Assembly (NCBI RefSeq): GCF_009749525.1
Contig: NZ_WOAC01000001.1
Span: 1 to 64,000 of the forward strand
DNA: 64,000 nt
Origin: Mesorhizobium xinjiangense
GTDB taxonomy: Bacteria; Pseudomonadota; Alphaproteobacteria; Rhizobiales; Rhizobiaceae
Direction of reading: 5' to 3'
In this document: positions 30,042 through 38,098 of the stretch, in pieces
How the letters are laid out: each line of letters opens with the position of its first letter
Numbering within the stretch: position 1 is the first letter of the stretch
Position numbers and translations under genes: made by a program
Notes under the pieces: model-generated
What the model saw: only the letters and a program-made list of their open reading frames with translations
Database searches by the model: none
Told to the model about the DNA's origin: nothing

Positions 30042-30194
30042 CCCCCCTCTGTCCTGCCGGACATCTCCCCCACAAGGGGGGAGATCGGGCGTTTCTATGC
30101 AACGGCATGTTCTGCAGGGTCGGCGATTGGCGAAGGCGGAACTGGCATCCAATCTCCCCCCTTGTGGGGGAGATGGCCGGCAGGCCAGAGGGGT
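30042..30194. repeat. rhizobial palindromic intergenic repeat, copy 2
   Basis: Same family as copy 1 (29028-29182). The arms begin CCCCCCTCTGTCCTGCCGGA and end GGCCGGCAGGCCAGAGGGG, with inner hairpins CTCCCCCACAAGGGGGGAG. It fills the phnK/phnJ gap. Confidence 0.9.
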
Positions 30195-30217
30195 GTATGA
30201 CATGTTCGGACGTCGCA

Positions 30218-31111
30218 TCATCCGATTTCTCCTTCAACTGGCGCGCCCATCTCTCCGCCATGTCCCGCCTCGCGCCGGCGCTCGCAGAAATCGGTGTCGG
30301 AGCAGACGAACATGCGCCCGCCGCGATCGTCGAGCACCACCTCGTCGAGATAGACGTTTTCGGCACCACACAGCGCGCAGGGCTTGTCGAATGCCTGAAC
30401 CTCGAAAGGATGGTCCTCGAAGTCCAGGCTGATCACGTCCGTATAGGGAGGGACGGCATAGATGCGCTTTTCACGCCCGGCGCCGAAGAGCTGCAGGGCC
30501 GGCGACATGTGCATTTTCGGATTGTCGAATTTCGGCGTCGGCGAGGGGTCCATGACATAGCGCCCCTTGACCTTGACCGGATAGGCATAGGTGGTGGCGA
30601 TGTGTCCGTTCGTGGCGATGTCCTCGTAGAGCTTGACATGCATGAGGCCGTATTCCTCGAGCGCGTGCATCAGCCTGGTCTCGGTCTCGCGCGGCTCGAG
30701 GAAACGCAGCGGTTCGGGGATCGGCACCTGGTAGACCAGCGTCTGGCCCTCGGCCAGCGGATGTTCGGGAATACGGTGTCGCGTCTGGATGATCGTCGCC
30801 TTGGGCGTTTGGGTGGTGACCGCCACATTGGCGACCTTCTGGAAGAAGGCGCGGATGGAGACGGCGTTGGTCGTATCGTCGGCCCCCTGGTCGATGACCT
30901 TCAAGACGTCGTCCGGCCCGATGATCGAGGCCGTCACCTGGACGCCGCCCGTGCCCCAGCCGTAGGGCATGGGCATTTCGCGCGAGGCGAAGGGCACCTG
31001 GTAGCCGGGAATGGCGATGGCCTTCAGGATCGCGCGGCGGATCATCCGCTTGGTCTGCTCGTCCAGATAGGCGAAATTGTAGGTGGCGATGCTTTCGACA
31101 GGCGCATTCAT
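30218..31111 (-). CDS. phnJ: alpha-D-ribose 1-methylphosphonate 5-phosphate C-P lyase
   Basis: Radical-SAM catalyst of 297 aa that breaks the carbon-phosphorus bond, giving alkane and ribose 1,2-cyclic phosphate 5-phosphate. The unusual Fe-S motif C-x2-C-x21-C is intact (C245, C248, C270), and the thiyl-radical cysteine is C276, equivalent to E. coli C241/244/266/272. GGAGG lies 7 nt upstream of the ATG, inside a 23-bp direct repeat. In the ancestral arrangement the ATG would overlap the phnI stop; here a toxin-antitoxin module separates them. Confidence 0.97.
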   Translation of the reverse strand: MNAPVESIATYNFAYLDEQTKRMIRRAILKAIAIPGYQVPFASREMPMPYGWGTGGVQVTASIIGPDDVLKVIDQGADDTTNAVSIRAFFQKVANVAVTTQTPKATIIQTRHRIPEHPLAEGQTLVYQVPIPEPLRFLEPRETETRLMHALEEYGLMHVKLYEDIATNGHIATTYAYPVKVKGRYVMDPSPTPKFDNPKMHMSPALQLFGAGREKRIYAVPPYTDVISLDFEDHPFEVQAFDKPCALCGAENVYLDEVVLDDRGGRMFVCSDTDFCERRREAGHGGEMGAPVEGEIG

Positions 31112-31123
31112 TCGGCCGCCTCC
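31101..31123. repeat. 23-bp direct repeat, copy A (phnJ side)
   Basis: This copy covers the phnJ start and ribosome site plus the last codons of ancestral phnI. It matches 31838-31860 at 22 of 23 bases and flanks the toxin-antitoxin insertion. Confidence 0.9.
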
Positions 31124-31176
31124 AATCCTGTCTTTGCTGCTACATTCATCTTGAATTGCGATACAGTGCTTCCAGC

Positions 31177-31195
31177 ATATCGCATTTTGTGATAT
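31177..31195 (+). promoter_or_regulatory. operator palindrome of toxin-antitoxin module
   Basis: ATATCGCA-TTT-TGTGATAT is an inverted repeat with one mismatch, 12 bp before the toxin ATG. It is the likely binding site for the XRE antitoxin (autoregulation). Confidence 0.6.
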
Positions 31196-31206
31196 CTACT
31201 GGAGCA

Positions 31207-31455
31207 ATGAAGAAGGTCATTCTGCTGCCGACCGCCGCCAAGGGTTTGCGCAAGCACCGCGCGGATGCGGCGCGCATTGTCGCCAAGATCAATGCTTATG
31301 CCGCCGATCCGGCGGCACAGGCGAACAATGTCAAGGCGCTGCGGGGATCGGACGAATTTCGCCTGCGCGTGGGCGACTATCGCGTCATCTTTGTCGACCG
31401 GGAGCAGGAGATCATTGTCAAACGGATCGGTCCACGCGGCTCGATTTATGATTGA
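31207..31455 (+). CDS. RelE/HigB-family toxin
   Basis: An 82-aa type II toxin of the RelE/ParE superfamily, expected to act as an mRNA endonuclease. It shows the family segments VKALRGSDEFRLRVGDYRVI and IIVKRIGPRG, with conserved basic residues. GGAG lies just before ATG 31207; an upstream in-frame start at 31156 has no ribosome site. It precedes its XRE antitoxin by 12 bp (HigBA order) and is read antisense to the surrounding phn operon. Confidence 0.87.
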   Translation: MKKVILLPTAAKGLRKHRADAARIVAKINAYAADPAAQANNVKALRGSDEFRLRVGDYRVIFVDREQEIIVKRIGPRGSIYD

Positions 31456-31467
31456 GGAAGAACAGCG

Positions 31468-31833
31468 ATGACTATGCGTTCTTATTTCACCACGCCCAGC
31501 GGCGATGAAATGGCTGTGCTGCCGCGCGCGGAGTTGGATGCGCTGCAAGAGGCTCTTGCCAGCACGCGCGACTTGACTGCCTATGAGGCCGGCCGACTGC
31601 CTGGCCTGTCGCCGGAAGAGGCGCTGGAGTATGCCAATGCCGCGTCTCCGCTCGCTTTCTGGCGCAAATACCGCGGCTTCACCCAGGCGGCGTTGGCAGA
31701 ACAGGTGGGCATTGCGCAAAACTATCTTTCCGACATCGAAAACGGGAAGCGCGATGGTCCTGTCAGCCTCTGGCTGAAACTGGCGGCCGCGCTCGGCTTG
31801 CCGCTCGAGGTGCTGGTCGATGAGGAAGACTGA
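31468..31833 (+). CDS. XRE-family antitoxin
   Basis: A 121-aa protein with a C-terminal helix-turn-helix (about residues 66-118: RGFTQAALAEQVGIAQNYLS then DIENGKRDGP). It should bind the operator upstream and neutralise the RelE-like toxin. The N-terminal ~60 residues are probably the toxin-binding region. It ends 4 bp before the second 23-bp repeat, so the pair is a compact insertion. Confidence 0.87.
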   Translation: MTMRSYFTTPSGDEMAVLPRAELDALQEALASTRDLTAYEAGRLPGLSPEEALEYANAASPLAFWRKYRGFTQAALAEQVGIAQNYLSDIENGKRDGPVSLWLKLAAALGLPLEVLVDEED

Positions 31834-31837
31834 GGCG

Positions 31838-31860
31838 GGCGCATTCATTCGGCGGCCTCC
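31838..31860. repeat. 23-bp direct repeat, copy B (phnI side)
   Basis: This copy covers the last codons and stop of phnI plus the first bases of ancestral phnJ. It matches 31101-31123 with a single C/G difference. Confidence 0.9.
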
Positions 31861-32960
31861 CGGCTCTCTTCCGTTGTGTCCTGGCCCTGTTCGCGCTCGT
31901 CATATTCGCAGCGCATGCGGCGCACGAGGTCGAGCTCGGCCTGGAAGTCGACATAGTGCGGCAGCTTCAGATGCTCGACGAAGCCGGTCGCCTGGACATT
32001 GTCGGAATGTGCAATGACGAATTCCTCGTCCTGCGCCGGGGCGACAACGTCCTCGCCGAGTTCGCTCGCCCTCAGAGCCCGGTCGACGAGCGACATGGCC
32101 ATCGCCTTTCGCTCCGATTGGCCGAAGACCAGCCCGTAGCCGCGGGTGAATTGCGGCGGCGCCTTCAGCGAACCCTTGAACTGGTTGACCATCTGGCATT
32201 CGGTGAGGCGCACGCGCCCGAGCGTGACCGGAAAGGGCAGTTCCGCCACGTCGAGCTCGACCTCGACCTCGCCGATCCTGATTTCGCCGACGAAGGGATG
32301 CGAGCGGGCATAGCCGCGCTGCGTCGAATAGGCGAGCGCCAGCAGAAACCCCTCGTCGCCGCGTGACAGCGCCTGCAGGCGCTGGTCGCGCTCCATGGGG
32401 TGTTCGTTCGGCGTGCGGGTGATGTCGCCGGGCTCGTGGCCGGGCGGCATCGTGCCGTCATCCTCGATCAGGCCTTCCTGCGCAAGAATCGACGAGACGC
32501 GCGGCATGGCCTGTTTCTCCTCCTCGCGCAGAGCAGGTTCTTCGACCGAGACATCCCCGGCGAGGGCGGGATCGAGCAGGCGGTGGGTGTAGTCGAAGGT
32601 CGGACCCAACACCTGGCCACCCGGCAGATCCTTGTAGGTGGCCGACACCCGGCGCTCGACCAGCATGGCGCCGGTGTCGACCGGCCTGGAATAGCCGAAG
32701 CGCGGCATCGTGGTGCGATAGGCACGCACGAGGAAGATCGCCTCGATCATATCGCCGCGCGCCTGGCGGATGGCGAGCGCGGCCAGTTCACGGTCGTAAA
32801 GCGAGCCTTCCGCCATGACGCGGTCGACGGCGAGCCCCAACTGCTCGACGATCTGCTCCAGGCCCAATGCCGGCACCGAGCGGTTGCCGCGGCGGCGATC
32901 AGCGAGCAGGCGGTGGGCATTCTTGATGGCGGTCTCGCCGCCCTTGACGGCTACATACAT
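31845..32960 (-). CDS. phnI: C-P lyase core subunit PhnI
   Basis: A 371-aa core protein of the PhnGHIJ complex; with PhnGHL it attaches the phosphonate to ribose triphosphate. The N-terminus MYVAVKGGETAI is the family start, and the C-terminus keeps its normal acidic tail. The stop lies in the direct repeat bounding the toxin-antitoxin insertion, so the protein is complete. phnH lies 3 bp upstream. Confidence 0.96.
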   Translation of the reverse strand: MYVAVKGGETAIKNAHRLLADRRRGNRSVPALGLEQIVEQLGLAVDRVMAEGSLYDRELAALAIRQARGDMIEAIFLVRAYRTTMPRFGYSRPVDTGAMLVERRVSATYKDLPGGQVLGPTFDYTHRLLDPALAGDVSVEEPALREEEKQAMPRVSSILAQEGLIEDDGTMPPGHEPGDITRTPNEHPMERDQRLQALSRGDEGFLLALAYSTQRGYARSHPFVGEIRIGEVEVELDVAELPFPVTLGRVRLTECQMVNQFKGSLKAPPQFTRGYGLVFGQSERKAMAMSLVDRALRASELGEDVVAPAQDEEFVIAHSDNVQATGFVEHLKLPHYVDFQAELDLVRRMRCEYDEREQGQDTTEESREAAE

Positions 32961-32963
32961 GGC

Positions 32964-33575
32964 TCAGCTCTCCAGGCGCGAAATGCGGGTGGTACGCGGC
33001 AGGCAGACGACCGCATCGTCACCGGCAAGCACCAGATCGACGCCGCGCGGAAAGCGGGCGTTGTTCTGCGTCCATTGGGCGAGGAAATGCCGCGGCATGG
33101 GCTTTGGCGCGATCGTGTGACGATCCTTGATGCCCGGCCCTTCAAGGGCCAGTTCCTCGCCGCCGGTCAGGCTTTCGACCTGCAGGATGAGCGTCGTCGA
33201 GCGGTCCGGATAGTCCTGGCTGCCCTGGGCGAAATTCTCCAATGCGATCAGCTCGCCGGGGCTGGAGACAAGGGCGAAATGCGCGTCGGCCGGCGTGTGG
33301 GCGAGCGGCGCGCCACAATGAAAGGCGAGCCAAGCCTTGACGTCGCCGTCGGCCTGCATGCGCGGATCGAGCCAGAGCGGCGTATCTTGATCGCACAAGG
33401 TCAGCGCCACGCTGCCGGCCACGGCGGAAAGCAGGCCCGGCGGCGCGGTAAGCGGCGCCACCGGCTGCACCGTTCCTGGACGCGCCATGGCGTCCATCTG
33501 GGCGCGGAAGGCCGCCTGCCCGGCCAGCACGGCATCGTCGAAACCGCCCTCGACGGCGTTGGCTGCTGTCTCCAT
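32964..33575 (-). CDS. phnH: C-P lyase core subunit PhnH
   Basis: A 203-aa core-complex subunit with a PLP-transferase-like fold in E. coli. The start METAANAVEGGFDDAV and the segment AFRAQMDAMARPG match the family. ATG overlaps the phnG stop by 4 bases (ATGA). Confidence 0.93.
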   Translation of the reverse strand: METAANAVEGGFDDAVLAGQAAFRAQMDAMARPGTVQPVAPLTAPPGLLSAVAGSVALTLCDQDTPLWLDPRMQADGDVKAWLAFHCGAPLAHTPADAHFALVSSPGELIALENFAQGSQDYPDRSTTLILQVESLTGGEELALEGPGIKDRHTIAPKPMPRHFLAQWTQNNARFPRGVDLVLAGDDAVVCLPRTTRISRLES

Positions 33576-34045
33576 CAGTCCTCTCCCCGCACCATGGTGA
33601 AGAAATCGACCCGCGTGGCGGCCGTCTCGGCCTCGTGCTTGGCATCGGCTTCGTCGAGCGCCGCGGCAAGCGGCGCGACGATGCGCGCTTCCACCGCATC
33701 GCGGCGTTCTGTGCATTGCCAGAGCGCGTCGACGATTGCCGCGATGTGTACCTTTTCAGCGTCGCGTCCGAGCGCATAGGCGTGACCGATCTCGCCGCTT
33801 TCCAGCCGCACGCTCGCCCGCGTCACCGTCGCCTCGCCGACATTGAACGCCGCGCCGCCGCCACCCATGCGTCCGCGCAGCGTCACGAGCCCCGTTTCCG
33901 GCCCGCGCAGCGGCCGCGCCTCGACTTCAAACCCCGCCTCGCTCCACAGCCGGTGCACATGCTCCGCCGGCGCCCTGGCGAGCACCGCCATGGCCTGCTT
34001 GCGGCGTGCGTGGAGTTCCATTTCACGTGCCCGTTCGGACTTCAT
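33575..34045 (-). CDS. phnG: C-P lyase core subunit PhnG
   Basis: A 156-aa subunit of the C-P lyase core. Family segments are RKQAMAVLARA near residue 15 and GEATVTRASVRL. ATG 34045 was chosen; a longer frame runs into the operator region. It is the first gene of the phnGHI(J KL) transcript, with a PhnF-type operator and a Pho box upstream. Confidence 0.94.
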   Translation of the reverse strand: MKSERAREMELHARRKQAMAVLARAPAEHVHRLWSEAGFEVEARPLRGPETGLVTLRGRMGGGGAAFNVGEATVTRASVRLESGEIGHAYALGRDAEKVHIAAIVDALWQCTERRDAVEARIVAPLAAALDEADAKHEAETAATRVDFFTMVRGED

Positions 34046-34096
34046 TGGGGTTTCCCTGATCGCGGCATCTGCTGTCGGCGTGATGGTTGTTATAAT

Positions 34097-34116
34097 TTGT
34101 CTATTGATATAGACAA
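34097..34116. promoter_or_regulatory. PhnF-type GntR/HutC operator
   Basis: TTGTCTAT-TGAT-ATAGACAA is a perfect 8-bp inverted repeat between divergent phnG and phnF. GntR/HutC regulators bind such GT/AC palindromes, and the adjacent phnF gene is the obvious candidate. Confidence 0.75.
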
Positions 34117-34150
34117 CTACACAACATATACCCTTTCCTACCGGGTGTCC

Positions 34151-34168
34151 ATGACGGGAGCATGACAG
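34151..34168 (-). promoter_or_regulatory. Pho box upstream of phnG
   Basis: On the minus strand CTGTCAT-GCTC-CCGTCAT has a perfect first PhoB half-site and one mismatch in the second. It overlaps the start codon of phnF on the other strand. Confidence 0.7.
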
Positions 34169-34941
34169 GGATGAAGAAGATGGCCGACGGTGGCGCCAGT
34201 ACGCTTGAGCGTCGAAGCGGCGTGGCCATATGGCGCCAGATCGCCGACGATATCCGCCACGGCATCGCCCGCGGCACATTCGACGAAGGCGGCCGCCTGC
34301 CGCCCGAAACGGCGCTGGCGGAGCGCTTCGGGGTCAACCGGCACACGGTCAGGAGTGCCATTGCGGCGCTGGTGCACGAAGGCGTGCTGCGCAGCGAGCA
34401 GGGCCGCGGCACGTTCATCGAGCGGCGCAAGCGCCTGTCCTACCCGATCGGCGCGCGCACGCGCTTTTCGGATGGTCTGCGCGACCAGACGAGCGCGCGC
34501 CGGGGCCATCTGCTCGATCATGCGGTGGAAGGCGCGAACCCCCGTGTGGCCGCAGCGCTGGGCCTTGCCGAAGGGGCGGCCGTCATCCGCATGGAAACGA
34601 TGAGCGAGGCCGACGGGCGGCCCGTATCGCGGGCGACGAGCTGGTTCGACGCGGCGCGCTTTCCGGGTTTCGCCGAAGCCTATGCCGAGACCGGTTCGAT
34701 AACCCTGGCCTTCAAGCGCTTCGGCGTCGGGGATTACTTTCGAAAATCGACCCTGGTCTCTGCCCGCCACGCCGACAATGCCGATCTCGACGACCTGCAC
34801 CTCGCCCCCGGCGCGATCGTGCTCGTCGCCGTGGCGCTCAATGTCGACGACGCCGGAACGCCGGTGCAGTTTGCCGAAACGCGCTTTGCCGCCGACCGGG
34901 TGGAGCTGTCGGTGGCCACGGAAGCAAGAAACGAGCGCTGA
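34162..34941 (+). CDS. phnF: phosphonate operon regulator PhnF (GntR/HutC)
   Basis: A 259-aa transcription regulator. The N-terminal winged helix (about residues 20-85) contains LPPETALAERFGVNRHTVRS, and a UTRA ligand domain (about 105-250) follows. It is divergent from phnG with a palindromic operator between. ATG 34162 has GGGAG nearby but lies inside the Pho box; ATG 34171 or 34180 are possible starts. It probably represses phn genes until a phosphonate-derived effector is present. Confidence 0.9.
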   Translation: MTGMKKMADGGASTLERRSGVAIWRQIADDIRHGIARGTFDEGGRLPPETALAERFGVNRHTVRSAIAALVHEGVLRSEQGRGTFIERRKRLSYPIGARTRFSDGLRDQTSARRGHLLDHAVEGANPRVAAALGLAEGAAVIRMETMSEADGRPVSRATSWFDAARFPGFAEAYAETGSITLAFKRFGVGDYFRKSTLVSARHADNADLDDLHLAPGAIVLVAVALNVDDAGTPVQFAETRFAADRVELSVATEARNER

Positions 34942-35072
34942 AGTCGCAGCGCGACGCGCGTCCATGGTTCACACCGAAGTGACCCTGCCGTGACGGGCAT
35001 TTAATTGACCGCGCATGTAGCCGCGTGCTCAATCCATCGCACTTCGGCATTGTTCGACAAGGGAGATTGCGC

Positions 35073-36293
35073 GTGATCCGAACGATTGTGGCCGCCCTCG
35101 CGCTTGGCGCACTGGTGAATGCGACGAGCGCAGGTGAACCGGATCCCCGGGACTGGGACGCCGTGCTGGCGGACGCCCGGGGCGAGACGGTCTATTTCAA
35201 CGCCTGGGGCGGCTCGCAGAACATCAATGCCTATATCGAATGGGCCGGCGCCGAGATCGAGCGCCGCTTCGGGATCGAGCTCGTCCAGGTGAAGCTCGAC
35301 GACACCGCCAATGCGGTGGCCAAGGTCGTGGCGGAAAAGGCCGCCGGCAAGGACGAGGGCGGCTCGGTCGATCTCATCTGGATCAATGGCGAGAACTTCG
35401 CCGCCATGAAGCGGCAGGACCTCCTGATGACGCCCGGCTGGGCGGAAGACCTGCCGAACTGGCAGTATGTCGACGTCGAGAACAAGCCGACGGTCAGGAC
35501 CGACTTCACCGTGCCCGTCGAAGGACTGGAAAGCCCCTGGGGCATGGCCAAGCTCGTCTTCTTCTACGACGAGGCACGGACCGATCCGGCGGACCTGCCG
35601 AGCGATGCGCAATCGCTGCTTGAATGGGCCAGGGCCAATCCGGGCCGATTCTCCTATCCGCAGCCGCCCGATTTCATCGGCTCGTCCTTCCTCAAGCAGG
35701 TGCTGGTCGAACTGGTCGAGGACCGCTCGGTGCTCCAGGAGCCGGTCGACGAGGCGACATTCGATGCGGTGACCGCCCCGCTCTTTGCCTATCTCGACGA
35801 GTTGCACCCCGCGATGTGGCGCAGTGGCCGCGCCTATCCGCAGAACTATCCGGCGATGAAGCAGATGCTGGCCGACAACGAGGTCGACATCATCTTCGCC
35901 TTCAATCCGGCCGAGGCGTCGAGCGCGATCGAAAACGGCGAGCTGCCCGACACGGTGCGCTCCTTCACCTTTCCCGCCGGAACCCTGGCCAACACGCATT
36001 TCCTCGCCATTCCCTACAACGCCGCCTCCAAGGCGGGCGCCCTGGTCACGGCCAACTTCCTGCTCTCGCCCGAGGCCCAGGCGCGCAAGCAGGATCCGAA
36101 GGTCTGGGGCGACCCGACGGTGCTGGCGCCGGGCAAGCTCGAGCCGGCCGACCGCCGGCGTTTTACGGCGCTCGACCTCGGCGTGGCGACCCTGGCGCCG
36201 GACGAACTCGGCCCGGCGCTCGACGAGCCGCATCCAAGCTGGATGGAAAGGCTGGAAGGCGAATGGAAGAGGCGCTACGGCGTGGGCAATTGA
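35073..36293 (+). CDS. ynjB: YnjB-like ABC transporter substrate-binding protein
   Basis: Periplasmic binding protein of 406 aa of the YnjB family (uncharacterised thiamine/iron-type extracellular solute-binding). The signal peptide runs MIRTIVAALALGALVNATSA before GEPDP. Start GTG 35073 has AGGGAG 7 nt upstream. VYFNAWGGSQNINAYIEWA is the family hallmark. It is followed by YnjC- and YnjD-like genes, with a 112-bp gap holding a partial repeat. Substrate unknown. Confidence 0.88.
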   Translation: MIRTIVAALALGALVNATSAGEPDPRDWDAVLADARGETVYFNAWGGSQNINAYIEWAGAEIERRFGIELVQVKLDDTANAVAKVVAEKAAGKDEGGSVDLIWINGENFAAMKRQDLLMTPGWAEDLPNWQYVDVENKPTVRTDFTVPVEGLESPWGMAKLVFFYDEARTDPADLPSDAQSLLEWARANPGRFSYPQPPDFIGSSFLKQVLVELVEDRSVLQEPVDEATFDAVTAPLFAYLDELHPAMWRSGRAYPQNYPAMKQMLADNEVDIIFAFNPAEASSAIENGELPDTVRSFTFPAGTLANTHFLAIPYNAASKAGALVTANFLLSPEAQARKQDPKVWGDPTVLAPGKLEPADRRRFTALDLGVATLAPDELGPALDEPHPSWMERLEGEWKRRYGVGN

Positions 36294-36331
36294 GTGGGAT
36301 GACGGACAAACGGGCAGGCATTTGCCCTAGA

Positions 36332-36352
36332 TTGCCCCCCTCTGCCCTGCCG
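36332..36352. repeat. partial copy of the palindromic repeat
   Basis: TTGCCCCCCTCTGCCCTGCCG matches the left edge of the repeats at 29028 and 30042. It sits between ynjB and ynjC and has lost the rest of the element. Confidence 0.6.
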
Positions 36353-36405
36353 TCCCGAGGCGGGCGCGAGGGAACGCCACGCACGTCGATTTCTCGCATC
36401 CTCGC

Positions 36406-38085
36406 ATGCTAGCCCGCCTCGGCCCGCCGCTGGCGATTGTCCTGCTTGCCGGGCCGATCCTGTTCGGCTTCTTCGGCACGCTTCTGCCGGCGCTCGGCTA
36501 TCTGCCGGCGCTGGGAGGAACGGAAATCAGCCTTGCCCCGGCGCGCATGCTGGCCAATGAGCCCGGCATCATGCGTTCCACCATGACCAGCCTTGCCGCC
36601 GGCCTCGCCTCGGCCGCCATCTCGCTTGCCGTCGTGGCGCTTTTCATCGCCGGCTGGTCGGGCACGCGCAGCTTCGCGCGCATCCAGCACCTCGTCTCGC
36701 CGCTTCTGTCGGTTCCCCACGCGGCTGCCGCCTTCGGCCTTGCATTCATGATCGCGCCGTCGGGGCTCCTGGCGCGGCTCGTCTCGCCCGGGCTGACCGG
36801 CTGGACGCGTCCGCCCGACCTGCTGATCGTGCACGACCCGATGGGGCTGACCATGATCGCCGGTCTGGTGGTGAAGGAGATTCCGTTCCTGTTTCTCATG
36901 ACCCTGGCCGCCCTTGCGCAACTGCGCGTCGCGCCCACCCGCGCCATCGCCGCCTCGCTCGGCTATGGGCGCATCGCCGGCTTCATATTCTGCCTGTGGC
37001 CGCCGCTCTACCGCCAGATCCGGCTCGCCGTCTTCGCGGTCATCGCCTTCGCCTCCTCGGTCGTCGACGTCGCCACCATCCTGGGCCCGCTGACCCCGCC
37101 CACGCTCGCCGTGCGGCTGGTCGAATGGATGAACGACCCCGAATTGTCGATGCGTTTCCTCGCCTCGGCCGGCGCGATGCTGCAGGTTGCCGTGACCGGT
37201 ATTGCGATCCTCATATGGATCGTGCTCGAACGGCTCGGTGCCGCCTGGCGCAACCGTTTCGCCAGAGCCGGGCACCGCTTTCGCCGCGACGCGCCTGCGC
37301 GGATGCTCGGTCTCGGCCTGATGAGCCTGGCGGCGGGTATCGTGATCGCCGGTCTGGGTGCCCTTGCCGCCTGGTCGGTCGCCGGGTTGTGGCCGTTTCC
37401 CGACGTCATGCCGCGCAGCGTCTCGCTCAAGAGCTGGGCCTTCACCCTGCCGCGCATCGTCGCGCCGCTCGCCACGACGCTCATCGTCGGGCTGATTGCC
37501 ACGCTGATCGCGCTTTTTCTCACCATCCTGTGCCTCATCCGCGAGGACGAGACAGGCCGAAGGGGCGGGCGCGGCGCCGTCTGGCTTCTTTATCTGCCGC
37601 TCATCGTGCCGCAGGTGGCCTTCCTCTTCGGCCTGCAGCTTCTGTTTCTCGGCGGCGGCGCGAAGGCCAACCTGCCGGCGCTCATCTTGGCCCATCTGAT
37701 CTTCGTCATGCCCTATGTCTTTCTGTCATTGTCCGATGCCTGGCGCGCCTTCGACCGGCGCTTCGATGCCGTCGCCTCGGGCCTCGGCAAGACGCGCTGG
37801 CGGGCCTTGCTGCGGGTGCGCCTGCCGATGCTGACGCGCGCCATCGTGACGGCGGGCGCGGTCGGCTTCGCCGTTTCGGTCGGACAATATCTGCCGACCG
37901 TGCTGATCGGCGCCGGTCGGCTCACCACCGTCACCACCGAGGCCGTGGCGCTCGCGTCCGGCGGCAACCGCCGTGTCATCGGCGTCTATGCCTTTCTGCA
38001 GATGGTCCTGCCGATGGCCGGCTTTCTCGTTGCCACGGCGATACCGGCGCTGGTATTCCGCCGGTTCCGCGCCATGCGGATATGA
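36406..38085 (+). CDS. ynjC: YnjC-like ABC transporter permease
   Basis: A 559-aa fused permease with two tandem binding-protein-dependent permease units (about residues 40-280 and 350-555) and roughly a dozen transmembrane segments. The coupling loops include ATRAIAASLGYGRIAG-like and FDAVASGLGKTRWRALLRV segments. It forms an importer with the YnjB- and YnjD-like proteins. Confidence 0.88.
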   Translation: MLARLGPPLAIVLLAGPILFGFFGTLLPALGYLPALGGTEISLAPARMLANEPGIMRSTMTSLAAGLASAAISLAVVALFIAGWSGTRSFARIQHLVSPLLSVPHAAAAFGLAFMIAPSGLLARLVSPGLTGWTRPPDLLIVHDPMGLTMIAGLVVKEIPFLFLMTLAALAQLRVAPTRAIAASLGYGRIAGFIFCLWPPLYRQIRLAVFAVIAFASSVVDVATILGPLTPPTLAVRLVEWMNDPELSMRFLASAGAMLQVAVTGIAILIWIVLERLGAAWRNRFARAGHRFRRDAPARMLGLGLMSLAAGIVIAGLGALAAWSVAGLWPFPDVMPRSVSLKSWAFTLPRIVAPLATTLIVGLIATLIALFLTILCLIREDETGRRGGRGAVWLLYLPLIVPQVAFLFGLQLLFLGGGAKANLPALILAHLIFVMPYVFLSLSDAWRAFDRRFDAVASGLGKTRWRALLRVRLPMLTRAIVTAGAVGFAVSVGQYLPTVLIGAGRLTTVTTEAVALASGGNRRVIGVYAFLQMVLPMAGFLVATAIPALVFRRFRAMRI

Positions 38086-38098
38086 ATTGGCGGCAGGA

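Noticed and set aside
28981-30200. Repeats around phnK as a CRISPR array
   Set aside because: There are only two copies, about 1 kb apart and palindromic over their full length, with no short regular spacers or cas genes.
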